Source: Pleodorina starrii | Lineage: Eukaryota > Chlorophyta > Chlorophyceae > Chlamydomonadales > Volvocaceae | DNA length: 64,000 nucleotides | NCBI GenBank assembly: GCA_030267565.1 | Contig: BRXU01000024.1 | Span: 1,472,501 to 1,536,500, forward strand | Direction of reading: 5' to 3' | Shown: piece by piece, positions 1 to 11,309 of the stretch | Layout of the letters: each line of letters starts with the position of its first letter | How positions within the stretch are numbered: position 1 is the first letter of the stretch | Translations under genes and position numbers: made by a program | Notes under the pieces: generated by a model | Databases searched by the model: none | Seen by the model: the letters and a program-made list of their open reading frames with translations, nothing else | What the model was told of the DNA's origin: nothing

Positions 1-124
1 CAGCGGGGGCAGCGGGGGCAGCGGGGGCAGCGGGGGCAGCGGGGGCAGCGGGGGCAGCGGGGGCAGCGGGGGCAGCGGGGGCAGCGGGGGCAGCGGGGGC
101 AGCGGGGGCAGCGGGGGCAGCGGG
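1..124 (+). repeat. 9-bp minisatellite (CAGCGGGGG)n, in coding frame
   Basis: About 13-14 tandem copies of a 9-bp unit run from the window edge. Read in the frame of the following ORF the unit encodes Ser-Gly-Gly, so the repeat probably belongs to the coding region and gives a Ser/Gly linker. The array continues off the left edge, so its full length is unknown. Confidence 0.9.
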
Positions 125-604
125 AGGCAGCGGGGGCAGCCGGTGCAGCGTGTGGCAGCAGCTGCCACAACGAGCAAAGGCGCTGCTGGCGCGGCTGCTG
201 GTGCAGCTGACTTCGTTGGCGCTACCGAGGCTGCAGCCGCGGCTGGTGGAAGTGGCAGGTCTGGGGCTGCAGCTGGAGGGAGTGACAGCGAGTCTGAAGA
301 GTCCAGTGGTGATGAGTCTGGCACCGACGATGCTCTGGACGATGAAACAGCTGCCAAGCTGCTGCCAAGCTTTCCCGTCCACAACATCTGCAGACTCTTT
401 GTGCAGCCGGGGCAGGCTCTGTTCCTGCATGGCAACATCGTCCACACGGGAGATGCTGGAAGAAAGGAAGGCTGGATGCCCCGACTGCACATGTATGTGC
501 AGCCGGGCAAGGTCAAGGACAGGACATGCCCCATCGAGGCCATGTCCGGCATTTTCGCCAGGCGGGTCTTCGGCCCATGGGCCTCCAACGTCTCGAAGGA
601 GTGA
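2..604 (+). CDS. C-terminal part of a 2OG/Fe(II)-dioxygenase-like (double-stranded beta-helix) protein, 5' incomplete
   Basis: The frame is open from the window edge to a TGA at 602-604. It reads Ser-Gly-Gly repeats, then an Ala/Gly-rich stretch, an acidic Ser-rich stretch (SDSESEESSGDESGTDD), and a folded C-terminus. That end contains GQALFLHGNIVHTGDAG followed by MPRLHMYVQPG. The pattern fits the last strands of a cupin-type dioxygenase: the His of VHTG as the distal iron ligand and the Arg of PRLHMY as the 2-oxoglutarate-binding Arg. The proximal HxD would lie upstream, outside the window. Such proteins hydroxylate small molecules, proteins or nucleic-acid bases; the substrate cannot be told here. 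Partial gene; the family call is inferred from short motifs. Confidence 0.5.
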   Translation, partial: SGGSGGSGGSGGSGGSGGSGGSGGSGGSGGSGGSGGSGGSGRQRGQPVQRVAAAATTSKGAAGAAAGAADFVGATEAAAAAGGSGRSGAAAGGSDSESEESSGDESGTDDALDDETAAKLLPSFPVHNICRLFVQPGQALFLHGNIVHTGDAGRKEGWMPRLHMYVQPGKVKDRTCPIEAMSGIFARRVFGPWASNVSKE

Positions 605-1303
605 AATGTGTGTGGAATGATCTGGAGAGCAGTGATACTGGACTGGCTGGACTGTTTCAATGGATGTTTTGTGGGGTGGTGACGTTCATGTCTAGGAATG
701 GTTGGTGGAGTCTTTGTCATACATGCAAACTTTGCTGGACAATTTTCTGCTAGTGTGCAACCCATGTTGTTGTGGGCACAACAGTTTGACCAGAAAATTT
801 TACCATGGCTCATTAGTGTATTGGAAGATTGCCCTGGTCATTGTAGGCGTGGTTGTTGGAAGACAATATGATGATGACCGTGCAAGGCCTTTGTTCATAT
901 ATGGTCATTGTATGCATCGTTTTCGGGAGACAGTGTGATGATTGCTGTGCACGGCCTATATCTCAGGGCCAACATCAATTGCAACGGAAGTCTGGCTACA
1001 CCGTTTGTGGTCCATGGTTGGGAATAACTGCTATCCAGAACTGTCCAACAGCCATGTGACAGAATCGTGCTTTAAAGAAATGATGTGTTGAAAAATAACA
1101 AAATGAATTTTGAGATTGAAATGGGGAGGGGAGTGTTCGTGGGATGGGGTGGCATGGGGAAGCATAGGTGAAACACAGGAAAGTCTCGCATCAGGAACCA
1201 TACACCCTGGTCACATTTTACAGGCATGAACATATGAAACGTACAGGATTGCACAAGCTCTGAAACCCTTTAGTGCCCTCCTTGGAGTGTTACACAATAT
1301 CAG
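605..1303. other. Non-coding spacer, nothing recognised
   Basis: AT-richer sequence after the dioxygenase-like stop. Only short ORFs without coding character; likely 3' UTR and intergenic DNA. Confidence 0.5.
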
Positions 1304-1673
1304 AGGTGGGGTGGGGGGGGGGTGGGGGGGGGTGGGGTGGGGTGGGGTGGGGTGGGGTGGGGTGGGGAGGGGTGGGGTGGGGTGGGGTGGGGTGGGGTGG
1401 GGTGGGGTGGGGTGGGGTGGGGTGGGGTGGGGTGGGGTGGGGTGGGGTGGGGTGGGGTGGGGTGGGGTGGGGTGGGGTGGGGTGGGGTGGGGTGGGGTGG
1501 GGTGGGGTGGGGTGGGGTGGGGTGGGGTGGGGTGGGGTGGGGTGGGGTGGGGTGGGGTGGGGTGGGGTGGGGTGGGGTGGGGTGGGGTGGGGTGGGGTGG
1601 GGTGGGGTGGGGTGGGGTGGGGTGGGGTGGGGTGGGGTGGGGTGGGGTGGGGTGGGGTGGGGTGGGGTGGGGT
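1304..1673 (+). repeat. (GGGGT)n pentanucleotide microsatellite
   Basis: About 70 nearly perfect copies of a 5-bp unit, with irregular poly-G runs at the left end and one GGGGA variant near 1368. The + strand is a continuous series of G4 runs and should form G-quadruplexes. Six-frame ORFs across it are an artefact of the repeat. Confidence 0.97.
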
Positions 1674-2640
1674 TAAAATCATCCAAGGTAAGGGCTTTTC
1701 TGTCAAGCCCGCACGTGGTTGTGTTCATGCACGTAAGGTTAAATGCACTCCCAGGAACTCTATTCAAGTGCACGTAAAAGGATGCATTTGGTCTTTGCCG
1801 TGCAGGCCATTGGGGCCGTTTGCCGAGTCGGTTTGAGTAGGCATTCATTTGGAGGTTCCATTGTCGGAATGCGATGGAGGTATTTTGATATGTCTCTCCT
1901 GTATTTTGAAATACATTATCGTTTCATGTGTACTGTGTGCTGTTGTTGATTGTTCTGAAATTACGAATTTCGGATCCAGATCAATCGAATTCCGGACTTC
2001 ACTCGTCCCATTCAGAATGCACAAAGCCCGGAATGTCAGTTTTTCTTCGGAAAACAACATAAATTCGCTCTGTCATCACATGCACTTTTTTTCTGCCAAG
2101 TCGGTTTAGCCGCCATTGGTATTGGCGGCTGTTTGAGGTTCACTCTCAGTGCGTATTAGTCTGCTGTTGAACCATGATGCAACACGTAAATACCTCAATA
2201 TGAAATTGTGCATTTGCGATCGCTTGCGTTGTTGTATCAGACGACATAGCATGTGAAGTTGTAGTTGCCTAAAACCTGCATTTTTGTTATATCCTCGATA
2301 ACGTTGACATGTGTTCTTGCAGGTTAATATTTGGAGATTACTTGCAATCGTCCCGGGAGTGTGAAGGTGGTCCGTCGCCAAGGCAGTCGTCAAGGTGCGA
2401 ATATGCGTTTTGGTGAATTGGGACTGCCTCGTGAGTTCGTATGATTTGTCTGCATTATCAGAGGTGCTGATGGAATGTCGCCTGTTTCAGTTTGGGTGGC
2501 TTTGGGCTGTTCCACTGAGGGCGGGTTCGAATGTCCGTCAATTTCCTTCCTAATAATGAGGGGAGAGGAAAGAGGTGGGGGGGAGATGGAGAGGGGACAG
2601 GGGAGAGAGGAGAGGGGATTGTATATACGTGAGAGGGCAC
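1674..2640. other. Unique spacer, no gene recognised
   Basis: Mixed-composition DNA between two satellites. It grades into G-rich sequence after about 2560. No ORF with domain signal and no RNA gene seen. Confidence 0.5.
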
Positions 2641-3130
2641 AGGGGACATGGGACAGGGGACAGGGTTCAGGGGACAGGGGACAGGGCACAGGGGCTTCCC
2701 ATCCCATCCGGGGGAAGGGGAGCGGTGAGAGGGGAGAGGGCAGAGGGAAGAGGGGATAGGGAAGAGGGACAGGGGACAGGGGAGAGAGGGGTGGGGAGAG
2801 GCTATACGGGAGAGGGCACAGGGGCTACGTGATATGGGACAGGGGACAGGGGACAGGGGACAGGGGACAGGGGACAGGGGACAGGGGACAGGGGACAGGG
2901 GACAGGGGACAGGGGACAGGGGACAGGGGACAGGGGACAGGGGCCAGGGGACAGGGGACAGGGGACAGGGGACAGGGGACAGGGGACAGGGGACAGGGGA
3001 CAGGGGACAGGGGACAGGGGACAGGGGACAGGGGACAGGGGACAGGGGACAGGGGACAGGGGACAGGGGACAGGGGACAGGGGACAGGGGACAGGGGACA
3101 GGGGACAGGGGACAGGGGACAGGGGACAGG

Positions 3131-3700
3131 GCATAGGGGCTTCCCGCCCCATCCGGGGGAATGGGACAGGGGAGGGAGGAGAGGGGAGAGTTTATATGGG
3201 AGATGGCACAGGGGCTGTGGGATATGGGACACGAGACATGGGACAGGGGTCAGGGGACAGGGGTCAGGCGACAGGCACAGGGGACAGGGGACAGGGGACA
3301 CTGGATTGGGGACAGGGGACAGGGGACATGGTGCTGGGTTGGTTGCTTGGGAGGTCCGGTCCTAGGGTGCTGTGTTGTGTGTTTGGGAGATGGGAGGGGT
3401 AAGAGTGGAGGGGAGAGGGGCGAGGGGGAGGGGTTGGAGGTGAGAAGGGATTGCGACAGGTGACATGGGACATGGGATAGGGGAGAGGACACAGGGGATG
3501 TTGGGCAAGGGCCAGTGGACATGGGACGGATGACAGGGGACATGGGAAAGGTGCCGGCGGTCAGGGGATAGGGGACAGGGAATCAGTGAGTGTTAGGGGG
3601 AAGTGAGGGTTTGGGGTTGCCGACAGGCTCGGATGTCGTACTTTCCATTTGGGATGTACGGCATCCACCATGTTATTTTAGAGGGGAGAGGTAGTGTGGG
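3131..3700 (+). repeat. Satellite spacer block B, copy 1
   Basis: About 570 bp of degenerate G-rich sequence between 7-bp arrays. It begins with a GCATAGGGGC junction and ends at GTAGTGTGGGC. Repeated at 4710-5279 with no difference noticed. Confidence 0.9.
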
Positions 3701-4709
3701 CAGGGGACAGGGGACAGGGGACAGGGGACAGGGGACAGGGGACAGGGGACAGGGGACAGGGGACAGGGGACAGGGGACAGGGGACAGGGGACAGGGGACA
3801 GGGGACAGGGGACAGGGGACAGGGGACAGGGGACAGGGGACAGGGGACAGGGGACAGGGGACAGGGGACAGGGGACAGGGGACAGGGGACAGGGGACAGG
3901 GGACAGGGGACAGGGGACAGGGGACAGGGGACAGGGGACAGGGGACAGGGGACAGGGGACAGGGGACAGGGGACAGGGGACAGGGGACAGGGGACAGGGG
4001 ACAGGGGACAGGGGACAGGGGACAGGGGACAGGGGACAGGGGACAGGGGACAGGGGACAGGGGACAGGGCACAGGGGACAGGGCACAGGGGCTTCCCATC
4101 CCATCCGGGGGAAGGGGAGCGGTGAGAGGGGAGAGGGCAGAGGGAAGAGGGGATAGGGAAGAGGGACAGGGGACAGGGGAGAGAGGGGTGGGGAGAGTCT
4201 ATACGGGAGAGGGCACAGGGGCTACGTGATATGGGACAGGGGACAGGGGACAGGGGACAGGGGACAGGGGACAGGGGACAGGGGACAGGGGACAGGGGAC
4301 AGGGGACAGGGGACAGGGGACAGGGGACAGGGGACAGGGGACAGGGGACAGGGGACAGGGGACAGGGGACAGGGGACAGGGGACAGGGGACAGGGGACAG
4401 GGGACAGGGGACAGGGGACAGGGGACAGGGGACAGGGGACAGGGGACAGGGGACAGGGGACAGGGGACAGGGGACAGGGGACAGGGGACAGGGGACAGGG
4501 GACAGGGGACAGGGGACAGGGGACAGGGGACAGGGGACAGGGGACAGGGGACAGGGGACAGGGGACAGGGGACAGGGGACAGGGGACAGGGGACAGGGGA
4601 CAGGGGACAGGGGACAGGGGACAGGGGACAGGGGACAGGGGACAGGGGACAGGGGACAGGGGACAGGGGACAGGGGACAGGGGACAGGGGACAGGGGACA
4701 GGGGACAGG

Positions 4710-5279
4710 GCATAGGGGCTTCCCGCCCCATCCGGGGGAATGGGACAGGGGAGGGAGGAGAGGGGAGAGTTTATATGGGAGATGGCACAGGGGCTGTGGG
4801 ATATGGGACACGAGACATGGGACAGGGGTCAGGGGACAGGGGTCAGGCGACAGGCACAGGGGACAGGGGACAGGGGACACTGGATTGGGGACAGGGGACA
4901 GGGGACATGGTGCTGGGTTGGTTGCTTGGGAGGTCCGGTCCTAGGGTGCTGTGTTGTGTGTTTGGGAGATGGGAGGGGTAAGAGTGGAGGGGAGAGGGGC
5001 GAGGGGGAGGGGTTGGAGGTGAGAAGGGATTGCGACAGGTGACATGGGACATGGGATAGGGGAGAGGACACAGGGGATGTTGGGCAAGGGCCAGTGGACA
5101 TGGGACGGATGACAGGGGACATGGGAAAGGTGCCGGCGGTCAGGGGATAGGGGACAGGGAATCAGTGAGTGTTAGGGGGAAGTGAGGGTTTGGGGTTGCC
5201 GACAGGCTCGGATGTCGTACTTTCCATTTGGGATGTACGGCATCCACCATGTTATTTTAGAGGGGAGAGGTAGTGTGGG
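4710..5279 (+). repeat. Satellite spacer block B, copy 2
   Basis: Second copy of the 3131-3700 block, exactly 1,579 bp downstream, with the same internal short frames. The identity implies recent duplication or gene conversion. Confidence 0.9.
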
Positions 5280-6138
5280 CAGGGGACAGGGGACAGGGGA
5301 CAGGGGACAGGGGACAGGGGACAGGGGACAGGGGACAGGGGACAGGGGACAGGGGACAGGGGACAGGGGACAGGGGACAGGGGACAGGGGACAGGGGACA
5401 GGGGACAGGGGACAGGGGACAGGGGACAGGGGACAGGGGACAGGGGACAGGGGACAGGGGACAGGGGACAGGGGACAGGGGACAGGGGACAGGGGACAGG
5501 GGACAGGGGACAGGGGACAGGGGACAGGGGACCGGGGACAGGGGACAGGGGACAGGGGACAGGGGACAGGGGACAGGGGACAGGGGACAGGGGACAGGGG
5601 ACAGGGGACAGGGGACAGGGGACAGGGGACAGGGGACAGGGGACAGGGGACAGGGGACAGGGGACAGGGGACAGGGGACAGGGGACAGGGGACAGGGGAC
5701 AGGGGACAGGGGACAGGGGACAGGGGACAGGGGACAGGGGACAGGGGACAGGGGACAGGGGACAGGGGACAGGGGACAGGGGACAGGGGACAGGGGACAG
5801 GGGACAGGGGACAGGGGACAGGGGACAGGGGACAGGGGACAGGGGACAGGGGACAGGGGACAGGGGACAGGGGACAGGGGACAGGGGACAGGGGACAGGG
5901 GACAGGGGACAGGGGACAGGGGACAGGGGACAGGGGACAGGGGACAGGGGACAGGGGACAGGGGACCGGGGCCCGGGGACAGGGGACCGGGGACCGGGGA
6001 CAGGGGACAGGGGACAGGGGACAGGGGACAGGGGACAGGGGACAGGGGACAGGGGACAGGGGACAGGGGACTGGGGACCGGGGACTGGGGACTGGGGACT
6101 GGGGACAGGGGACAGGGGACAGGGGACAGGGGACAGGG
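5280..6138 (+). repeat. Longest (ACAGGGG)n array, with a variant patch
   Basis: About 122 copies. Between about 5965 and 6105 the units vary (ACCGGGG, CCCGGGG, CTGGGGA types), as expected for an older array edge. The array then changes to a GGGGA repeat. Confidence 0.93.
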
Positions 6139-6213
6139 GAGGGGAGGGGAGGGGAGGGGAGGGGAGGGGAGGGGAGGGGAGGGGAGGGGAGGGGAGGGGA
6201 GGGGAGGGGAGGG
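6139..6213 (+). repeat. (GGGGA)n pentamer
   Basis: About 15 copies of a purine-only 5-bp unit that directly continue the 7-bp satellite. Confidence 0.93.
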
Positions 6214-6612
6214 GAAGGGAGGGGAAGGGAGGGGAAGGGAGGGGAAGGGAGGGGAAGGGAGGGGAAGGGAGGGGAAGGGAGGGGAAGGGAGGGGAAGGGA
6301 GGGGAAGGGAGGGGAAGGGAGGGGAAGGGAGGGGAAGGGAGGGGAAGGGAGGGGAAGGGAGGGGAAGGGAGGCGAAGGGAGGGGAAGGGAGGGGAAGCGA
6401 GGGGACGGGAGGGGAAGGGAGCGGAAGGGAGGGGAAGTGAGGGGCAGGGAGGGGAAGGGAGGGGAAGGGAGGGGAAGGGAGGGGAAGGGAGGGGAAGGGA
6501 GGGGAAGGGAGGGGAAGAGAGGGGAAGGGAGGGGAAGGGAGGGGAAGGGAGGGGAAGGGAGGGGAAGGGAGGGGAAGGGAGGGGAAGGGAGGGGAAGGGA
6601 GGGGAAGGGAGG
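6214..6612 (+). repeat. 10-bp (GGGGAAGGGA)n purine array
   Basis: About 40 copies of a 10-bp unit derived from two GGGGA pentamers (one G to A). A cluster of variants sits at 6370-6450. It is strictly polypurine on the + strand, so triplex (H-DNA) formation is possible. Confidence 0.93.
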
Positions 6613-7109
6613 CTTTCGGGTGCTGTGATTCGTGGGTTGTGTGGGCGCGATGAAGGTGTGCCCTATGGGGGTTGGATGCCTGAGGGGGAGATTAGTTGTG
6701 GGGGATCCAGAGATGTTTCCGACGGGGCCTTGTTCTGCCTTGCCACCTGAGTGCAAACATGCGACCATTTCAATGGAAGTCGTGTTGTTGTGCCCGATTG
6801 CAGGCCATTCCAGATGTAAAACATGCACGACCATCTGAAAGGTAACACTGACTGTCGTACATCGCATTTGTGAAGTACGGCACTAAGTATGGCGGTTTAA
6901 TTCAAGACGCAACGAATATGTGATGTCGTGGATTCGCACATGTGTCAGATAATGATGTGGTCGTCGCCGTTGGTAGTGTGACCTTTGTCGCCAACCACGT
7001 TAACGTCACATGGACTGAAGTCTGCCTATGGCCACTTTCACGACAGGAATGCAAGTCAACATTTCAGAGTTAGTGAGCAAAGCCACCGCTTACATACCCA
7101 GGACTTAAA
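6613..7109. other. Spacer, no gene recognised
   Basis: Unique sequence between the satellite and the first readable Helitron exon. It could hold the 5' end of that element; nothing specific is visible. Confidence 0.45.
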
Positions 7110-10100
7110 CTCACCTGTTCGAGAGGGACGTAACATTGTACGAACTGGGACGTTTTGTATCGGAGCTAGAAAAGGGCTCCAAAATAGAGCTCGACGATGG
7201 TCGCACTGCCGATGCCCCTCTGTCAGCAGCTCCGGCAGCAATCCTGCAGATGCAGTTCTCGGGACCTGGCGGTCAGGTAAATGCAGCGTGCTTGTTCCTG
7301 TCGTTGCAATGGATGTAGTACATATGAAGATTGATTTGCGCAGATCGAGACCCTACAAAAGATAATTGGCTTTACCGGATCATCTTCCGTCTTTGGACGA
7401 TGCCTCGAAGTTGGAGGCAAGAAATGGGCGCTTGACCAGCTGACACGGAAGCGATTGGCCGTGCCGTCTGCGGCAGCTGCGATGGAGACACTTCAACAAA
7501 TGTACTTATCGCGGCCCAAACTAAACACGGTCGGCTCTGGCCACCTAAGCAAGCTCACATATCCTGGGACTACCGAGCTCCTGGGCAGCTTTGCTTGGAG
7601 GCAACTTGCCTGGTACAATGCTTGGACGGTAAGCATGTAGAAATCCTGACAATTACGGAAGCCTCGTGTCCTCACAATCACGACGGCCCGTACAGCTTGT
7701 CTGGCTTTGTGAAAAGTGCTTAACCGACACATGACTCACTATGGGTTGCAGGAGGCTTCTAAGGGGCTACTCCTGGCAGCCGGACAAGCTCCAGCGCCTG
7801 TCGTTGAGGACGACAGCGACGGCATCCGCCAAGGAACCGACCGCACGGGGGCCTCCGGCAGTGGCCCGGGTCAAGGCACCAGCATGGTAAGCATGACAGC
7901 AGGTAGATGTTGACTTGCAAGGCCACATTGTCCGTACAACACAACGTCTATTCATTCGGCAGCCATGCTTTTGTGGCCCATCGTCGTCCTTGTGTTTTGT
8001 GCTGTCGAGGTGTACATTCCCCACTCGTCCTTTATTGCCATTGTTGTCCTTGGCGTTTAGTTCTCGTTACACTTTCCTCCATTTGGCCTCCTCCGTATCA
8101 CTAGGACTGTGACGCCATGTCGGATGGGTTAGATGACGACGCTGTGGCCTCCGAGAGCAGCCTGGGAGTAACTACAAACGAGGCGAGTGTCCGGTGTGTT
8201 CTTTGCCCCACCTGATGTCTAAATCGGTTTCAGGTGACGCGTAACATAAATGCAAATATATTGTCAGATCACGAAATCCCAGATTCACGAGCAAGACGTC
8301 GAAGGGGGGGGGTGACAGACTCTCGAGAAGCCCAACCCCTATGTCAAGGCCGCACTTCTCAATGTTTTACAACGTCATCAAGTAAGTGGACTTTCACCGG
8401 GCTTGGGTTTGGGCTGTTGCAATTTCAGGAAAAATCTTTGATTGGGAATATTATACTCCGCCTTACAAACATGGGTAGTTCATTTTTGCACTACAAGTAA
8501 TTATTGACCATTCTATAAATATCAAACATTTCATACAATTATGCATTACAGGTCAACAAATGGGCGGACATCAAACTCCGCATGGACCGTAATGTTATGC
8601 GACGCATCTCCACATTGTCACCGGCTGAACTGGAAGATGCATTCGATCTTATTCACAGCCGTGTCACTGGCCTTGAACTTCAACGCCGGCTGGATGACAG
8701 CCCACCTGTTGTACACGACCTCCTCCAAGCACTGAAATTTGTTTCCAGCAGGGTAATTGGTTCCCCTGATGAATTATCCAAACTCAGAGGACGTCAAATG
8801 GCTGGCAGCATTCTAACGTTCGGTCCTTGCACCATGTCCATCACGTTTAGCCCCAGCCCCCAGAATGCGCAGCTGTTTTTTGAGCTTTGTGGAAAACGGT
8901 ATGCATTTCACCAGAATGGACAGCCCAACCGTGACACCCACCTACCAAATGGGCAAGCAAATCCGTACTGTCAGCCATCCATGGATGAACGGATGCGCAT
9001 GGTGGCCGAAAATCCGGATGTTTGTGCCGAGTTTTTCCGAGCATTTATTTCAGCATTCACGCATGTTTTTCTGGGTTGGCCATTGGGCATGAAAACCCAA
9101 CAATCAGCAGATTGCCTATTGGGCCATGTCTCGTGTTACTTTGGCAAGGTGGAGACCAGTGCAGCCGGCGATCTACATGTACATTGGTGTGTCTGGCAGC
9201 CAGCCATGGATGTCAACTGGGTGAAAAGGATCCTGACCAGCTCAGATGCAACAGCCCAACTGTTTGCCTTTATGGAAAGCATACAACACCAATGGTTGCC
9301 ACATCCTGTGATGGTTGCTCCCACGGAAGGCATCACAGCTACCGACCCATCGCTGGAGCCCATTATTGTCGGCCAGCGGCCACCAGGCGATCACGCAATA
9401 ACTTGGGAACCAAACCTGGCTGATCGGACGTCTTGGCAGCAGACTACAGCAGAGGCTCTGTGTGAACGATGCAACCATGTGCACACATTCACATGTGCGA
9501 AGAATGGAGGCGAGGCCAACAACTGCAACTGCAGATTGAAATTTCCAAGGGAACCATGTCAGGAAACGATGACGTTTCACAGTGGCCTGGTTCGACTTAA
9601 ACACCTGGGACCAATGATTGTTCTTGGTGCTTTGATTGTTCTTGGTGCTTTGATTGTTCTTGGTGCTTTGATTGCTGCTCAGCCATGCAACAACATGGCC
9701 TATTTCATCATTGAGTGCAGCCGCTGGGTACATGAAGTGATTTTGCTGGTGGCTGCCAATCCCGACATTTTGACAGATGACCCATGTCTCCAACCTCCAG
9801 TGCTTGACCAGGCAAGTAATGACTATATATAAGTTTTGACTGATTTTGTCCTCACAGCTGGGTCTGAAATGAATAGATTCCGGGTTCATGTTTGTAAAAA
9901 GTCATGCCGGAAAAAGGTCCCTAATATTTCTATTATATTTTATTACGCACAGGTCGCGGCCGATATATCAGAATACGCCATTGCATACTCAACCAAGGTG
10001 GAAGGTGTGAATGCAAGCCAGGCCGTCACGGAGTCTGCAGCCCAGTTGGAACAGCGGCTTGCCAGTCGCAATTTTCGTCCTGACTCTGAGAAATCGTCAG

Positions 10101-11245
10101 CACACACTGTACAACCTCCGACTGAAGACGAAAGTGCAGGCAAATGGACTGTGGCACATGCAGCAAATGCAGCTCGGGGTGCAGTGACACTGCCCATGAC
10201 CTTGGCGACGTTTTTGGCTTCAGGAGGTACCCAGGCATTTGAATCCCATCAATACAAAGTGCACGATACACGCTTGTATCAACATTTGTTGTGCCCAGCT
10301 CTATCAGATGAAGGGGAGTCTATTCAAATTACTCCTCAATGGGCCACTTTCACAGCAGCTCATACCTCCAATTTGGATGCGGATGATGTGGATGCTATGG
10401 AACTGGATGCATTGGAACGAGGGGCTGGCATCACAGATCAAGGACGACCAGCTGGTGCTGATGTGGACTCTGTTATTGTCGACCCGGAACCTTTTCACAA
10501 AGACGACAGCATGGACGAATATGGTCAATTGGATACTGATGGTCGGGCACAAGTCCACTATATTCCTGTCGACTCGACACACGACTATCTATGGCGGGGA
10601 TCTGCCCTTTCTGATTTATCTCCAGCTCTTGTGACCATGTGGTTTTCCAAACTATGAATGACACCAGATGAAATCGAGGCCGTCAGCAATGCTGTGATTG
10701 CTGGAGATTCATCGCCACATGTCAAGGGATTACATTTGGACTCCAGTCATCCACAGTATTACACACATCGTTGGGTTTCACATCAGCATGCGAAAATTAT
10801 GCAGCCCATCAGTGACCCACCGCTTTGTCCATCCGAGGATGCAACGGACGACGAAAAGGAGGCATATGCAGCTTGGGCAGTTGGCAACTTTGGCGTTTAC
10901 ACCGCTGATGCAGATGGCATACTAAGTATCCAACCGCCAGTATGGCCACATTACCTGGCCTTGGTGGATTCGGAAGCGAATTGCACAGCTGGACGGATAG
11001 CCAATCATTTCCTGAGGAATGCAGAAAGTCGTGCACGGTGCAGGCATCAGGGAAATGCTCGCCGTGCTGCAGCTTCAGAGGTGGCGGACAAGGATACAGT
11101 TGCCGGTGAATCAGCTTTGTCTTCATTGATTCCAGAACTTGCAAACCAGCTTGGCGACGACGACGACAACGACTGTGCGATGGAATGTTCAGACCCCCGA
11201 GAAGCAGAGTTCGATACAATCGTACAACAGATGCACTCGCTGTAA
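7110..11245 (+). pseudogene. Helitron Rep (HUH endonuclease) without helicase, interrupted by TGA codons
   Basis: Spliced reading: exons about 7110-7276, 7344-7628, 7752-7886, 8105-about 8184, about 8268-8381, 8552-9811, 9953-11245. Most junctions are GT-AG; the intron 9812-9952 is GC-AG. The 8552 exon matches the Helitron-like N domain, then the HUH motif LHVHW (His codons 9176-9178 and 9182-9184) after the segment GHVSCYFGKVETSAAGD. A Cys/His cluster and CRLKFPREPCQETM follow. The next exon holds EYAIAYSTK, which fits the two-tyrosine Rep motif. Rep nicks and joins single-stranded DNA in rolling-circle transposition. No SF1 helicase follows, so the copy cannot be autonomous. In-frame TGA codons at 8313-8315 (after a G9 run) and 10655-10657 break the frame, the latter with the same frame open for 195 more codons. 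The N-terminal exons are not recognised. Confidence 0.72.
9617..9670 (+). repeat. 18-bp triplication inside the Helitron Rep exon
   Basis: Three perfect copies of an 18-bp unit encode IVLGAL three times, between the CRLKFPREP segment and the NNMAYFIIECSR segment. It is in frame, so it expands a hydrophobic stretch rather than breaking the protein. Confidence 0.9.
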
Positions 11246-11309
11246 TAATAAACTTGCAATGTCCTTGTTTGTAGTTGTGCATGCTTCGTGATGCCTCCCT
11301 CCCTTTGTT

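Larger units (their letters stand above)
2641..6138 (+). repeat. Higher-order satellite: (ACAGGGG)n arrays separated by two alternating unique blocks
   Basis: The region alternates short spacer blocks and 7-bp ACAGGGG arrays: block A (2690-2829), array (2830-3131), block B (3131-3700), array (3701-4083), block A' (4084-4227), array (4228-4709), block B' (4710-5279), array (5280-6138). B and B' are offset by 1,579 bp and look identical wherever compared, including the same 100-codon open frame. A and A' are offset by 1,397 bp with very few differences. The two offsets differ because the arrays between them differ in length (about 42, 54, 67 and 122 units). It therefore arose by tandem duplication of an A-array-B-array unit followed by array length change. 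Long frames such as GQGTGDR or PCPLSPV repeats are not genes. Confidence 0.93.

Noticed and set aside
2825..6867. Long frames reading GQGTGDR, PCPLSPV or PSPPFPSLPL on both strands
   Set aside because: They are forced by 7-, 5- and 10-bp repeats lacking stops in every frame; no domain or splice signal.
10655..10657. Selenocysteine or programmed read-through at TGA
   Set aside because: No SECIS-like structure was seen, and similar TGA codons occur in clearly dead LINEs; decay is simpler.
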